This document shows, in pieces, positions 28,832 through 38,565 of a stretch of 64,000 nt of DNA. Position numbers and translations under genes: made by a program. A model generated the notes under the pieces. It did not search any database, was not told the DNA's origin, and saw nothing but the letters and a program-made list of their open reading frames with translations. Every line of letters starts with the position of its first letter. Position 1 is the first letter of the stretch. Source of the DNA: Cyclobacterium sp. 1_MG-2023. Lineage in GTDB: Bacteria > Bacteroidota > Bacteroidia > Cytophagales > Cyclobacteriaceae. The DNA lies in contig NZ_JAUOPC010000009.1 of the NCBI RefSeq assembly GCF_030546805.1, forward strand, positions 224,148 through 288,147, read 5' to 3'.

Positions 28832-29908
28832 ATGAAGTTTCTGAATTTAAAATCCCATAATACCTTATATATTTTTATTGCGCTCTTGGTACTGGGTTCA
28901 TGTACTAAAAATGTATCCTTGACCAGGTTGATGCCTGCGGAAATTAATGTTCCTAACCATATACAGCGTTTACTCATTGTGGATAGGACCAAACCTGAAA
29001 GTCAAGGTGTAGCCATTATTGAAGGAATTCTAACAGGTGAGCTACCTTTTGAAGTGAAAAATGCCATAGACGGAACTTTGGCTACTGTACAACAAGAGCT
29101 GAGTACCTCTCCACGATATAAAATTGTAAGGGCCAATGAGCGGTTGACAGGCGGTTTATTTTCGCAGACATTTCCCAATCCATTGAATCGAGAAATGGTA
29201 AGGGCCCTTTGTAAGCGTTACCAGACAGATGCTGTATTGACTTTGGAAAAATTCAGTTCTGATTTTGTCCTTGAAGATAAAAAGATCAAAATAAAAAAGA
29301 AAATAGGCAAAGGTGAAGATGCCCGAACCATCGAAGTACCCGGGGTCTTGGTGGAAGGAGTGGCCACTGTTCGGGTAGGATTCAGGTTGTATGATCCTGA
29401 GAGCGGATCAATTTTGGATCAGGATGATCTGGTGAAAAATAACCTTTGGTCTGCCGAGGCTGAGACCAAGACACAGGCAATGGCCTTGCTTATAGAAAAA
29501 GCTCAGGCTACCAGGTATGTTGGGCAGATGGCAGGTGCAGCCTATGTCCGAAGAATTGCACCCATGTACCTTGATATAAACCGTACTTTCTATGCTAAAT
29601 CAAAGAAAAGCACCTCCTTAGAAAAAGGCGCACGCTATGCAGAGGTAGATAAATGGGGGAATGCCATCCAAAGTTGGGAAGAGGGCTTATCGCTTCCCGC
29701 TGACGAAAAAACCTATGGCAAGCTGTGTTACAATATTGCTTTGGGGCAAGAAGTGCTTGGCGATTTATTTTTGGCTAAGGAATGGGCAGCTAAAGCTTAT
29801 ACCCAGTATGGATTTAAACCCGGGAGGACTTATGCAGAGGAAATTGAGCGAAGAATGATGGAAGATGAATTGCTTCACCAGCAATTGAGTACTCCTCAGG
29901 ATCAGTAA
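28832..29908 (+). CDS. DUF6340 family lipoprotein
   Basis: 358 residues from the ATG at 28832. The frame is open back to 28706, but that would place the terminator at 28735-28768 inside the gene and hide the lipoprotein signal; from 28832 the signal reads cleanly and ends in 'VLGSCTKN'. It shows 'IQRLLIVDRTKPESQGVAII' and 'CKRYQTDAVLTLEKFSSDF', and a C-terminal TPR-like part ('NAIQSWEEGLSLPADEKTYG'). This matches DUF6340, Bacteroidota lipoproteins of unknown role. It is transcribed separately from SusC/SusD. Confidence 0.7.
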   Translation: MKFLNLKSHNTLYIFIALLVLGSCTKNVSLTRLMPAEINVPNHIQRLLIVDRTKPESQGVAIIEGILTGELPFEVKNAIDGTLATVQQELSTSPRYKIVRANERLTGGLFSQTFPNPLNREMVRALCKRYQTDAVLTLEKFSSDFVLEDKKIKIKKKIGKGEDARTIEVPGVLVEGVATVRVGFRLYDPESGSILDQDDLVKNNLWSAEAETKTQAMALLIEKAQATRYVGQMAGAAYVRRIAPMYLDINRTFYAKSKKSTSLEKGARYAEVDKWGNAIQSWEEGLSLPADEKTYGKLCYNIALGQEVLGDLFLAKEWAAKAYTQYGFKPGRTYAEEIERRMMEDELLHQQLSTPQDQ

Positions 29909-29914
29909 AAATAA

Positions 29915-29948
29915 CCCGGATTAGGTGGAATGATTTACCTAACCCGGG
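29915..29948. terminator. Possible terminator hairpin between convergent genes
   Basis: CCCGGATTAGGT pairs with ACCTAACCCGGG (one mismatch) across a 10-base loop. There is no long T-tract, so it is a weak call. Confidence 0.4.
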
Positions 29949-29960
29949 GTATAAAATGAG

Positions 29961-32288
29961 TTAAGTTAAATCGCTGGAAACACGTGCTATTTCTCTCAAC
30001 TCTCTGGCAGCTTCAACCATAAGTATTAGCGCTTTTTCTGTTTCCTCCCATTTTCTGGTTTTAAGCCCGCAATCCGGGTTTACCCAAAGTTTAGCTGTAG
30101 GAATTACATCCTGAGCCTTTTTTATCAATTGTACCATTTCTTTTTGGCTAGGTACTCTTGGTGAATGGATGTCATAGACGCCGGGGCCTATTTCATTGGG
30201 ATACTTAAAATCTGCAAATACATCCAATAGCTCCATTTGAGACCTAGAACATTCGATGGTAATCACATCCGCATCCATGGCAGCAATACTTGGCATTATG
30301 TCATTGAACTCCGAATAACACATATGGGTGTGAATTTGGGTGGCATCACTTACGCCTGAAGAAGACAGCCTGAAAGCTTGAGTCGCCCAATTCAGGTAGT
30401 TTTCCCATGCCGATTTCCTCAATGGAAGCCCTTCTCTTATGGCAGGTTCGTCAATCTGTATGATGTTGATTCCTGCATTTTCAAGGTCCTTCACTTCTTC
30501 CCTTATGGCCAAGGCAATTTGTTTACATGTAGTAGCTCTGTCTTGATCATTACGTACAAAAGACCATTGAAGGATAGTTACCGGCCCTGTTAACATGCCT
30601 TTTACTCGTCTTTTTGTTAAGGATTGGGCATAGGTAGACCAGGAAACTGTTATCGGTTCAGGTCGTGAGATGTCACCAAAAATGATCGGTGGTTTTACAC
30701 AGCGACTGCCGTAACTTTGCACCCAGCCATATTGACTGAAAGTAAAGCCGGCCAGTTGTTCTCCAAAATATTCCACCATGTCATTTCTCTCATACTCTCC
30801 ATGTACCAATACATCTAAGCCAATTTTTTCCTGTTTGCGAATGAGGCTTTCTGTGGCCTCTATCAATAAATTTTGATAGGTATGCTTGTCTATCACCCCT
30901 TTCTTATACTGAGATCTCCACTTTCTCACTTCTCCTGTTTGAGGAAAAGAGCCAATGGTGGTGGTAGGTAAAAGGGGTAGTTGTAGGAAGTTTTTTTGAA
31001 GAATGCTTCGGGACGCATATTCACTCTTCCTTTTGTCATCGGAAGGAGCGATGGCTTCTACCCTTTGTTTTACAGCTTTATTGTGAATTAATCCTGAGTT
31101 TTTTCGATCAGCAATGGCGGCCTTATTGGCCTCATATTCCAAGAGCTGGTTTTTTTCCGGATTGGGTAAAGAGAGTTTCTGCAATAAGGTGACTTCCTTT
31201 AATTTTTGCTTGGCAAAAGCCATCCACCTTTTAATTTCAGGTAATAAGGTGTCTTCTTGACTTTCTAGTTCCAAATCATAAGGAACATGCAATAGGGAGC
31301 ATGAGGGAGCAATCATGATCTTTTCTCGCCCAAGGGTATGGCTGGCTTTTTTGATGATTTTTAGCGATTTTTCAAAGTCATTTTTCCAAATGTTTCGGCC
31401 ATCAACCAAGCCCAGAGAAATGCTCAGATTATCAGGAATTTGTCCCAATACTTCATCCAGTTGTTCGGAGTTTCTGACCAGATCCAGATGCAGGGCACAC
31501 ACGGGGAGGGACAATGCCAATGCTGTATTGTCATTTAATCCTTCAAAATAGGTGGCCAGTAAGGTTTTTAGCTTGGGGAACGTTTCTCTAATGGTTTTAT
31601 AGACCATAAGGAAAGCTTCTTTTTCCTTTGAATTGAGGTCCAAGCCTAAAATCGGTTCATCAAATTGCACCCAATCCACTCCATTTTCCACCAATTCTTT
31701 AAGAATCTCCAAATATACCGGAAGGAGCTTATGAATAAGGTCAATTTTTTCAAAACCATTGGTTTTCTCTTTTCCTAGCCAGAGATAGGTCACTGGACCT
31801 ATTAGGACCGGCTTGGCTTTGATTCCTAGTTCTTTAGCCTCCTTAAATTCTTCAACCACCTTTGAAGAATGATTACTGAAGCTTTGATCGACTGTAAACT
31901 CCGGCACTAGGTAATGGTAATTGGTGTCAAACCATTTGGTCATTTCCATGGCGGTGATGTCTAATCCCTCTTTTTGATAGCCTCGAGCCATGGCAAAATA
32001 AAGATCCAGAGGGGAAATCTCCTTATTTTTCACAAGGGCTGCATACCTTTCGGGAATGGCTCCTACTGTTAAGGACATGTCCAGCACTTGATCATAAAAA
32101 GAGAAATCATTTACAGGGATAAGGTCTATTCCCTGTTCTTGCTGGGTTTTCCAATTTTGAAAACGGATTTGTTTTCCGGCCTCTTCTAATGCTGTACCGG
32201 AAATTTTGCCTGACCAATACTGCTCGCAGGCTTTTTTGAGTTCTCGTTTGCTACCAATTCGCGGATAGCCAAGAATGTGCGTTTGCAT
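29961..32288 (-). CDS. metE: Cobalamin-independent methionine synthase
   Basis: 775 residues. It transfers a methyl group from methyl-tetrahydropteroyl-triglutamate to homocysteine to make methionine. The N-terminus 'ILGYPRIGSKRELKKACEQYW' and the middle 'LPTTTIGSFPQTGEVRKWR' are typical. The zinc site is complete: 'HTHMCYSEF' (His and Cys), 'TIECSRSQMELL' (Glu) and 'NPDCGLKTR' (Cys). The gene is preceded by a cobalamin riboswitch, so it should be shut off when B12 is present. That implies the genome also has a B12-dependent MetH, though none is in this window. Confidence 0.97.
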   Translation of the reverse strand: MQTHILGYPRIGSKRELKKACEQYWSGKISGTALEEAGKQIRFQNWKTQQEQGIDLIPVNDFSFYDQVLDMSLTVGAIPERYAALVKNKEISPLDLYFAMARGYQKEGLDITAMEMTKWFDTNYHYLVPEFTVDQSFSNHSSKVVEEFKEAKELGIKAKPVLIGPVTYLWLGKEKTNGFEKIDLIHKLLPVYLEILKELVENGVDWVQFDEPILGLDLNSKEKEAFLMVYKTIRETFPKLKTLLATYFEGLNDNTALALSLPVCALHLDLVRNSEQLDEVLGQIPDNLSISLGLVDGRNIWKNDFEKSLKIIKKASHTLGREKIMIAPSCSLLHVPYDLELESQEDTLLPEIKRWMAFAKQKLKEVTLLQKLSLPNPEKNQLLEYEANKAAIADRKNSGLIHNKAVKQRVEAIAPSDDKRKSEYASRSILQKNFLQLPLLPTTTIGSFPQTGEVRKWRSQYKKGVIDKHTYQNLLIEATESLIRKQEKIGLDVLVHGEYERNDMVEYFGEQLAGFTFSQYGWVQSYGSRCVKPPIIFGDISRPEPITVSWSTYAQSLTKRRVKGMLTGPVTILQWSFVRNDQDRATTCKQIALAIREEVKDLENAGINIIQIDEPAIREGLPLRKSAWENYLNWATQAFRLSSSGVSDATQIHTHMCYSEFNDIMPSIAAMDADVITIECSRSQMELLDVFADFKYPNEIGPGVYDIHSPRVPSQKEMVQLIKKAQDVIPTAKLWVNPDCGLKTRKWEETEKALILMVEAARELREIARVSSDLT

Positions 32289-32291
32289 GTT

Positions 32292-32326
32292 CTTTTAACT
32301 TTTTAATGAATAAAATGAGTTAAAAG
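32292..32326 (-). promoter_or_regulatory. Hairpin next to the metE start, possible riboswitch expression platform
   Basis: Perfect 9-bp arms, CTTTTAACT and AGTTAAAAG, enclose 17 bases and end 3 bases before the ATG at 32288. It could mask the translation start when B12 is bound. This is inference; no T-tract follows, so it does not look like a terminator. Confidence 0.4.
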
Positions 32327-32479
32327 CCCTTTGCTTTATTTCAAACGCTTTGTAGAAATGGGAGTGGAGTTGGTCGTAGAAATTGATCAAAAAAAACACA
32401 GTTATCCCATGGCAAACAATTGTTTTAGTTGATAATATCCAACCTGACACCAAACTTTAGATCGCGAAAGCATTGTCAA

Positions 32480-32657
32480 TTCGAAACAGGCAGGTCTCCT
32501 GACTTGTAACATTTTTACCTTCCTTCCCATTCTAAAGATTAGAACAGTGGATTTGCTATGGGTAAAAACCTTTGTAGTTACTTACAGTTGCGCGACAGTT
32601 CGTGATTCTCACACGATTCCCTATTAATTCACGTTAAGTAAAACCTATTTCGGTTGA
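32480..32657 (-). ncRNA. Cobalamin (B12) riboswitch upstream of metE
   Basis: On the minus strand the aptamer core reads in order: TAATAGGGAATC, GTGAGAATCACGAACTGT, GCGCAACTGTAA, and the B12 box AGTCAGGAGACCTGCCTG at about 32487-32504. These are the conserved blocks of the cobalamin aptamer in the right order and spacing. The leader from its 3' end to the metE ATG is about 190 bases. Controlling metE (the B12-independent enzyme) by B12 is the established logic for this class. Confidence 0.95.
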
Positions 32658-32687
32658 TAAAGAAATAATAAAAGAACTTATTGACCC

Positions 32688-32724
32688 CAAATGTAGGACA
32701 GATAAATTACATTTCCTGCAACAA
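32688..32724 (-). promoter_or_regulatory. Probable promoter of the riboswitch-metE transcript
   Basis: On the minus strand TACATTTG (32695-32688) fits TAnnTTTG, and TTGTTG lies about 23 bases upstream (32724-32719). It sits about 30 bases before the aptamer starts. Confidence 0.5.
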
Positions 32725-32758
32725 TTTCAAAAAGGAGAGGAAAAAGGTAGCTGTAAAA

Positions 32759-33823
32759 TTATACCCGGTGTAATTTATAGGGGTAAACACCATCCGCATT
32801 CCATTGGCAAACATAGAGGTTTTTGTCCCTGTCCAAACACACATCATGACAATGTTTGAAGATGGGTTCTTCTTGAAACATCAGTTCAAGTTTGCCTTTT
32901 TTATAAACAGGTTTGGTGCCTCCGGGATTAGAAACCACTTTGTTGTCTTTGTCTAAAATGGTTACAAAGCCTTTGTTTAAATGCATGTTATAATTGTCTC
33001 TTTCCATACCAAAACAGACACTGGAGTATAAATTTTCATCATCCAAAACAGGTCGGCTTATAAATGCACCGGGTAAATAAATGTCTTCCAAGTATTCCCC
33101 TTCTAAAGTAAAGCGCTTGAAAGTGTTTTTTATTCTTGCAGAGCAAAGTAGGCTCGGATTGCTAGGGTCTCGGTAATCTATGGCCACACCATGTGCCTGT
33201 TTAAATTTGTCCGGTTGGAGAAAACTGTCTCCGCCAAATTTGCGAATAAATTGACCTGACTTGTCGAATTGCAAAATAAACTGGGAACCATAACCATCGG
33301 CCACATAAATATCCCCATTGGGGCCTATGGCTGTTTCCGTTGGGCGATAATATGCATGTTCAGTGTAGGTGCCTATCTTGGATGGGTGATCCAATTCCAT
33401 TACAATTTCACCATTCATGCTACATTTTACCACTTTTCCTAAACCGGTATCTGTAACAAACAAAAATTCTTCACCACCTTCTTCCGAAATCGACAACCCA
33501 TGGGCACCTGAAAAACCCAATGTCCAAGTGTCCAAAATTTTTCCTGAAGTATCATAAATCAGGACATTGTTTTTCGGATGGTCCGTCAACAGTATTAGCC
33601 TGTTCTTTTTATCCAAGACCATTTCGTGGCAGTTATTTACAGGATGGCTGTTGCTATTGGTTTTGCTCCATTCTCTTTCTATTCTGTATTGGAAATCACC
33701 ATGGCCCAGCATGTCCTTTTGAAGCTGCGCTGCATTTGAATTGATGTTGAAAAGAGGGATGCCTGCAGTAAATACTGCACCACCGGTGATGGATTTTTGG
33801 ATGAATTTTCTTCGTGAATGCAT
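32759..33823 (-). CDS. Tat-exported NHL-repeat six-bladed beta-propeller protein
   Basis: 354 residues. The N-terminus 'SRRKFIQK' with a following hydrophobic stretch is a Tat signal. The body has NHL-type blades: 'NRLILLTDHPKNNVLIYDTSG', 'GPNGDIYVADGYGSQFILQF', 'KFKQAHGVAIDYRDPSNPS' and 'HDVCLDRDKNLYVCQWNADG'. Related proteins include peptidyl-alpha-hydroxyglycine lyase-like propellers, but I see no proof of that activity. It is the last gene of a three-gene minus-strand operon, 9 bp after the DUF1501 gene, pointing to a shared periplasmic process. Confidence 0.8.
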   Translation of the reverse strand: MHSRRKFIQKSITGGAVFTAGIPLFNINSNAAQLQKDMLGHGDFQYRIEREWSKTNSNSHPVNNCHEMVLDKKNRLILLTDHPKNNVLIYDTSGKILDTWTLGFSGAHGLSISEEGGEEFLFVTDTGLGKVVKCSMNGEIVMELDHPSKIGTYTEHAYYRPTETAIGPNGDIYVADGYGSQFILQFDKSGQFIRKFGGDSFLQPDKFKQAHGVAIDYRDPSNPSLLCSARIKNTFKRFTLEGEYLEDIYLPGAFISRPVLDDENLYSSVCFGMERDNYNMHLNKGFVTILDKDNKVVSNPGGTKPVYKKGKLELMFQEEPIFKHCHDVCLDRDKNLYVCQWNADGVYPYKLHRV

Positions 33824-33832
33824 GAATCGTAT

Positions 33833-35296
33833 TTATGCTAAGAGTTCATTGACTACCTGTCCGTGGACATCAGTTAGTCTGAATCTTCTGCCTTGATGTT
33901 TAAAAGTTAGTTTTTCATGGTCTATACCCAATAGGTGTAGTAAAGTGGCTTGAAAGTCATGAACATGCACCGGGTTTTCGGCTACATTATAACTGAATTC
34001 ATCGGTTTCTCCATAGACCATTCCTTTTTTTACTCCAGCCCCTGCCATCCACATGGTAAAACAGCCCGGATGATGGTCTCTTCCGTAGTTGTCAGCCGTA
34101 AGCCTTCCTTGAGAGAAGCTGGTTCTACCAAACTCGCCACCCCAGACGACCAGTGTGTCCTCCAGCAAACCTCTTTGCTTAAGGTCCTGAATCAAGCCGG
34201 CAGTAGCTTGGTCTGTGCTTAAGGCTTGTCTTTTGATGCCACTTGGCAAACTACCATGTTGATCCCAGCCCATATGGTAGAGCTGGATAAATTTAACATC
34301 TCGCTCTGCTAGTTTTCTGGCTTGAAGACAATTGGAGGCATAGGTTCCGGGAATTCTAGCGTCCTCTCCATAAAGTTCGTAGATATAATCAGGTTCATTA
34401 CTGGTATCTACAGCTTCCGGAACGGAATTTTGCATCTTATAAGCCATTTCATATTGGCTGATCTTGGACTGAATTTCCGGATCCTGCCATAAATCAAACT
34501 GTTGTTCATTGAGTTTACCTATATGGTCTAGGGCACGGCGCCTGTCATGGTCATGCACTCCGTGGGGATTGTTGAGGTACAAGACCGGGTCTTTTCCTGA
34601 GCGAAATTGAATACCTTGATGGTGGGAAGGCAAAAAACCATTGCTCCAAGCATTGGAATTTAATGGTTGAGAACCAGGGCTTTTGGATAGTAAAACCACA
34701 AAATTGGGTAAATTCTCATTGTCGCTTCCAAGGCCATAACTCAGCCAAGAGCCGATTGAAGGCCTTCCGCTCAATTGAGAGCCTGTCTGCATAAACATGA
34801 CGGCAGGTTCATGATTGATGGCTTCAGTGATCATGGACTTGACAATGCAAAGTTCGTCTACTACCTTGGCCGTGTGAGGGAAAATTTCACTTACCCAAGC
34901 TCCGGATTGTCCATATTGCTTGAAATCATAAATGGATTTCACCAATGGGAAAGTGGATTGATCTGCCACCATGCCGGAATTTCTTTGCGTGCCCTGAACA
35001 GAGGGAGGGATTTCTTTTCCATGCCACTTTTCCAGTGATGGTTTGTAATCAAAAGTTTCAATCTGAGAGGGTCCACCGGATTGAAAAAGATAAATGACTC
35101 GCTTTGCTTTGGCCGGAAAATGGGTTCCTGTGTTAAGCCCATGTGGTTTGTAAAGACCGGAACTGTCAGGGCTGTCTGCAAAGCCGTATTGGTTACCCAA
35201 CAGGCTGGAGAGTGCCATTGCTCCAAACCCCAGTGAAGTTTTTTTCAAAAAGCCACGTCTGGTTTCTCCAAATTTGTTGTTGTTTCTATCTTTCAT
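33833..35296 (-). CDS. Tat-exported DUF1501 (sulfatase-like) protein
   Basis: 487 residues. The N-terminus 'TRRGFLKKTSLGFGAMALSS' is a Tat signal. 'VIYLFQSGGPSQIETFDYKP', 'MITEAINHEPAVMFMQTGS', 'LYHMGWDQHG' and 'VVWGGEFGRTSFSQGR' are hallmark segments of DUF1501, related to alkaline phosphatase/sulfatase-fold proteins. Members are nearly always encoded next to DUF1549/DUF1553 proteins, as here (5-bp gap). The molecular role of the family is not established. It is periplasmic. Confidence 0.92.
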   Translation of the reverse strand: MKDRNNNKFGETRRGFLKKTSLGFGAMALSSLLGNQYGFADSPDSSGLYKPHGLNTGTHFPAKAKRVIYLFQSGGPSQIETFDYKPSLEKWHGKEIPPSVQGTQRNSGMVADQSTFPLVKSIYDFKQYGQSGAWVSEIFPHTAKVVDELCIVKSMITEAINHEPAVMFMQTGSQLSGRPSIGSWLSYGLGSDNENLPNFVVLLSKSPGSQPLNSNAWSNGFLPSHHQGIQFRSGKDPVLYLNNPHGVHDHDRRRALDHIGKLNEQQFDLWQDPEIQSKISQYEMAYKMQNSVPEAVDTSNEPDYIYELYGEDARIPGTYASNCLQARKLAERDVKFIQLYHMGWDQHGSLPSGIKRQALSTDQATAGLIQDLKQRGLLEDTLVVWGGEFGRTSFSQGRLTADNYGRDHHPGCFTMWMAGAGVKKGMVYGETDEFSYNVAENPVHVHDFQATLLHLLGIDHEKLTFKHQGRRFRLTDVHGQVVNELLA

Positions 35297-35301
35297 GGCG
35301 A

Positions 35302-38300
35302 TTATCTAATTGTGTACCCGTCTGTAGTATTCATGATGCCATTGATGACTGTTGCCAAAGAAGCGACCCTTACCGGGTCCAGTGTATCGTCTACAGGTTT
35401 ATTGCCTGTACTTAAGTAAGCCATAGCATCCCCTTTATTTTGAGTAAATCTATCTTCTTCCTCCTGATAAAACTGCTCAATAATCTCTAACTCTTTGGCG
35501 TCAGCTTGCCTGCCGGTACTTAACTTAAAGGCCTTGGCAAGTTGCTCTTGGGGTTTGTATTTTTTGATTAATTTTTCTGCTGTCACCCTTGCTGCTTCTA
35601 CATATTGAGGATCATTTAACAATACCAAAGCTTGTAAGGGTGTGCTTGTTTCTGTCCTTCTTACCTTACATTCTGCCCTGTCACCTACATCAAAAATCAT
35701 CATGGAAGGTGGGCCGGATGTTCTTTTCCAAATGGTGTAAAGGCTTCTTCTGTAAAGTCCATCTCCGGGCTCCTGTAAGTATTTGTATCTCCAGGATTTG
35801 GTACTGATTTCATCCCAAAGGCCTTCCGGCTGATAAGGGTAGGCACTTTCGCTACTCGTATTGTGGACGAGCAAACCGCTTATGGCAAGGGCATTGTCCC
35901 GTACCATCTCTGCTGTCATCCTAAAACTCGGCCCTCTCGCCAAAAGCAAATTGTCAGGGTCTTTCTCTAACAGCTCAGGACTGTATTTGGAAGATTGCTG
36001 ATAAGTGGCAGACATCACGATTAGCTTATGCATTTTCTTAATGTCCCAACCGGATTCCCGAAATTGTACTGCCAGCCAATCCAGCAGTTCAGGATGAGTA
36101 GGCATGCTGCCCTGATTCCCAAAATCATCGGAAGTAACTACTAGTCCTTTTCCGAAATGCATTTGCCAGATCCTATTGACAAAAACCCTTGCTGTCAATG
36201 GGTTTTTAGGATCGAAAATCCATTTGGTAAGGCCAAGTCGGTTTTTAGGTAATTTTTCATCATACGGAAGTACCGTTTCAGGAATTCCCGGCTCCACCTG
36301 CTCTGTAGGTGCATTGTACATCCCTCGATCCAATACAAAGGTTGGTCTGGGTTCTTCAAGATCTCCCATTACCATTATTTCTTTGATGTCGGTAGTGGTT
36401 TTAGCCCTTTCTTTCCTTAAATCTTTTAAGGAATTTTTGAGCTGTCTGGCCTGCTCATTGGAAGCATTGAAAAGGTAATCTGCAATTAATTGTCTTGCTT
36501 GGGGATCTTTGCTTTTGGAAATTAAAGCGGTGGCTTTTTCCGGGTTGACCTCATAGAGCACTTCCAATGGACTCAATTCCTGATTGTATATCTTCAATTC
36601 ATCCAGCCCCCCATTCAAAAAGGTCTTCATTTTGTCTCTAACCCCTAGGACAAAACCTCTGAAGCCGTAGGTGTGAATGTCGGGTTTGAATAAAATGGAT
36701 TTGTAGATATTGTCCGCAGATACTGTGACGGGAACCTTTTCTCCATTGAGGTAGATGCCTATGCCCTCTGCTTTCCCCAGTCCGTCGTAGGTTATGCTGA
36801 GGTTGGTCCATTCTTTAACTGGGATTGGGTCAACCGTCTTTACCTGTATGGCATTGTCCGGCCAACTATAAGCGATAATAAAATTGAGTTTGTTTTCCTC
36901 TAGAAATAAGGAGTATCCTTTTAATCCCAACCGAATATCTTCACAGTGGGTAAACAATACCGCTTCATTGTAAAGTGTATCCGGAAATACAGACAGGCTT
37001 ACTGAAAATGGGTCGGTTTGGTCAAACCAGCCAAGTTTTTCCGGTAGACTTAAGGTAGTAAAGTCATTGATGAATACGCCTTTGCCCTTGTGGTCTTCTT
37101 TGATCACGGGCTCTTTTATCAGAACCGATCCGGATTGTGTTGGTTTTCCCGGACTTGTGAAGGTGGTTTTTTTGTCCCCCGGTATTATTTTATCAAAATC
37201 ATAAGCAGCTACAAGTTTTTTAGACAGGTCTTTTTTAACATTTGCTAGAAAGGCAGTAGCATTCGATGCTTGTTGTGCTGTTTTAAGGGCTCCTTTTTTT
37301 AAATCTTCCAGATGCCCTTTTTTGGATTTAATTTGGCTGTCTATGTATTCCAGCAGCTTGTCCTGCTCTTCACTGGTCAATAATAATGCAGGTCCCGGGA
37401 CTTGTCCCGGTCCATATACAGCGGTTCCCAATTCATTGGTGCTATTAAAAAAGGCAGAAAGCTGGTAGAACTCTTTTTGACTTATGGGATCATATTTGTG
37501 GTCATGGCACCTGGCGCATTCCATACTCAGACCCATTACGGCTTTTCCTACGGTGGAGGTTCTGTCTGCAACATATTCTGCCCTGTATTCTTCGAAAACG
37601 ATACCGGCTTCAGAATTCTTTTTATGTAGTCGGTTAAAAGCAGTCGCTAAAATGCTCTCTTGGGTGGGGTCCTCAATAAGATCTCCGGCCAATTGCCAAG
37701 TGATGAATTGTTCATAGGACATGTTTTTGTTAAAAGCTCGGATGACCCAGTCCCGGTAAGGGCTAAAATCCCTGTGTTTATCATCTAGGTAACCATCTGA
37801 ATCTGCATACCGGGCTACATCCATCCAGTCTGCGGCCATTCGCTCACCATAGGCTGCAGAAGCGAGCAGCCTGTCCACTAATTTTTCATAAGCCTTTGGG
37901 TCATCACTTTCAACAAATGCCTCTATTTCTTCTAGGGAAGGTGGTAGGCCTGTCAGGTCAAAACTTACCCTACGAATAAGGTTTTCTTTGTTGGCCTTTT
38001 CTGAAGGATTTAGATTTTCGCTTTTCAGTTTGGCGGCTACAAAATGATCAATTTCATTATTGGCCCAGTCTTTATTCTCTAGGTCAGGAACGTAAGGTGT
38101 TTCAGGAGGGATAAATGACCAATGAGGTTTGTATTTTGCTCCTTGTTCAATCCATTTTGTCAGCGTGGCAATTTCTGCTACACTTAGACTTAAGTTTGAT
38201 TCAGGTGGAGGCATCAATAACTCCTTGTCTTCGGTTAAGATCCTGCTTACGACTTCACTTTTACCTGGTTTTCCCGGGACGATGGCATAATGACCGGCAT

Positions 38301-38565
38301 TGCTTTTAAGGCTGGCATATGCAAACTCTTCCAAATCTAGCCTTAAATCCGCTTCTTGATTGGCGGCATCAGGCCCATGACAGGCAAAGCATTTGTCAGA
38401 AAGAATGGGTTTAACATGGTAATTGAAATCTATGGCCTCCGGCAAGTCTTCATAGGCTTTTTCAATAGCTTCCGGCTTCTCCCAACTACAGCCAATCAGG
38501 AGCGGGAAAAGTAAAATTAAAGGAAAGACCTTCTTGTATGTTATGTTGGGTATGACTTGTGTCAT
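35302..38565 (-). CDS. Planctomycete-type cytochrome c with DUF1549, LamG-like and DUF1553 domains
   Basis: 1087 residues, a lipoprotein by its signal (Cys26 in 'LLIGCSW'). A c-type haem motif C59-x-x-C62-H63 ('DKCFACHGPD') is in the N-terminal planctomycete cytochrome domain. DUF1549 follows ('DWANNEIDHFVAAKLKSENL', 'RMAADWMDVARYADSDGYLD'), then a concanavalin/LamG-like region (about 500-650), then C-terminal DUF1553 ('NPLTARVFVNRIWQMHFGKG', 'RRTETSTPLQALVLLNDPQY'). The domain order matches PSD1-type proteins. It is the first gene of the operon with DUF1501 and NHL partners. It probably takes part in oxidative breakdown of an unknown polymer; the function is unproven. Confidence 0.92.
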   Translation of the reverse strand: MTQVIPNITYKKVFPLILLFPLLIGCSWEKPEAIEKAYEDLPEAIDFNYHVKPILSDKCFACHGPDAANQEADLRLDLEEFAYASLKSNAGHYAIVPGKPGKSEVVSRILTEDKELLMPPPESNLSLSVAEIATLTKWIEQGAKYKPHWSFIPPETPYVPDLENKDWANNEIDHFVAAKLKSENLNPSEKANKENLIRRVSFDLTGLPPSLEEIEAFVESDDPKAYEKLVDRLLASAAYGERMAADWMDVARYADSDGYLDDKHRDFSPYRDWVIRAFNKNMSYEQFITWQLAGDLIEDPTQESILATAFNRLHKKNSEAGIVFEEYRAEYVADRTSTVGKAVMGLSMECARCHDHKYDPISQKEFYQLSAFFNSTNELGTAVYGPGQVPGPALLLTSEEQDKLLEYIDSQIKSKKGHLEDLKKGALKTAQQASNATAFLANVKKDLSKKLVAAYDFDKIIPGDKKTTFTSPGKPTQSGSVLIKEPVIKEDHKGKGVFINDFTTLSLPEKLGWFDQTDPFSVSLSVFPDTLYNEAVLFTHCEDIRLGLKGYSLFLEENKLNFIIAYSWPDNAIQVKTVDPIPVKEWTNLSITYDGLGKAEGIGIYLNGEKVPVTVSADNIYKSILFKPDIHTYGFRGFVLGVRDKMKTFLNGGLDELKIYNQELSPLEVLYEVNPEKATALISKSKDPQARQLIADYLFNASNEQARQLKNSLKDLRKERAKTTTDIKEIMVMGDLEEPRPTFVLDRGMYNAPTEQVEPGIPETVLPYDEKLPKNRLGLTKWIFDPKNPLTARVFVNRIWQMHFGKGLVVTSDDFGNQGSMPTHPELLDWLAVQFRESGWDIKKMHKLIVMSATYQQSSKYSPELLEKDPDNLLLARGPSFRMTAEMVRDNALAISGLLVHNTSSESAYPYQPEGLWDEISTKSWRYKYLQEPGDGLYRRSLYTIWKRTSGPPSMMIFDVGDRAECKVRRTETSTPLQALVLLNDPQYVEAARVTAEKLIKKYKPQEQLAKAFKLSTGRQADAKELEIIEQFYQEEEDRFTQNKGDAMAYLSTGNKPVDDTLDPVRVASLATVINGIMNTTDGYTIR

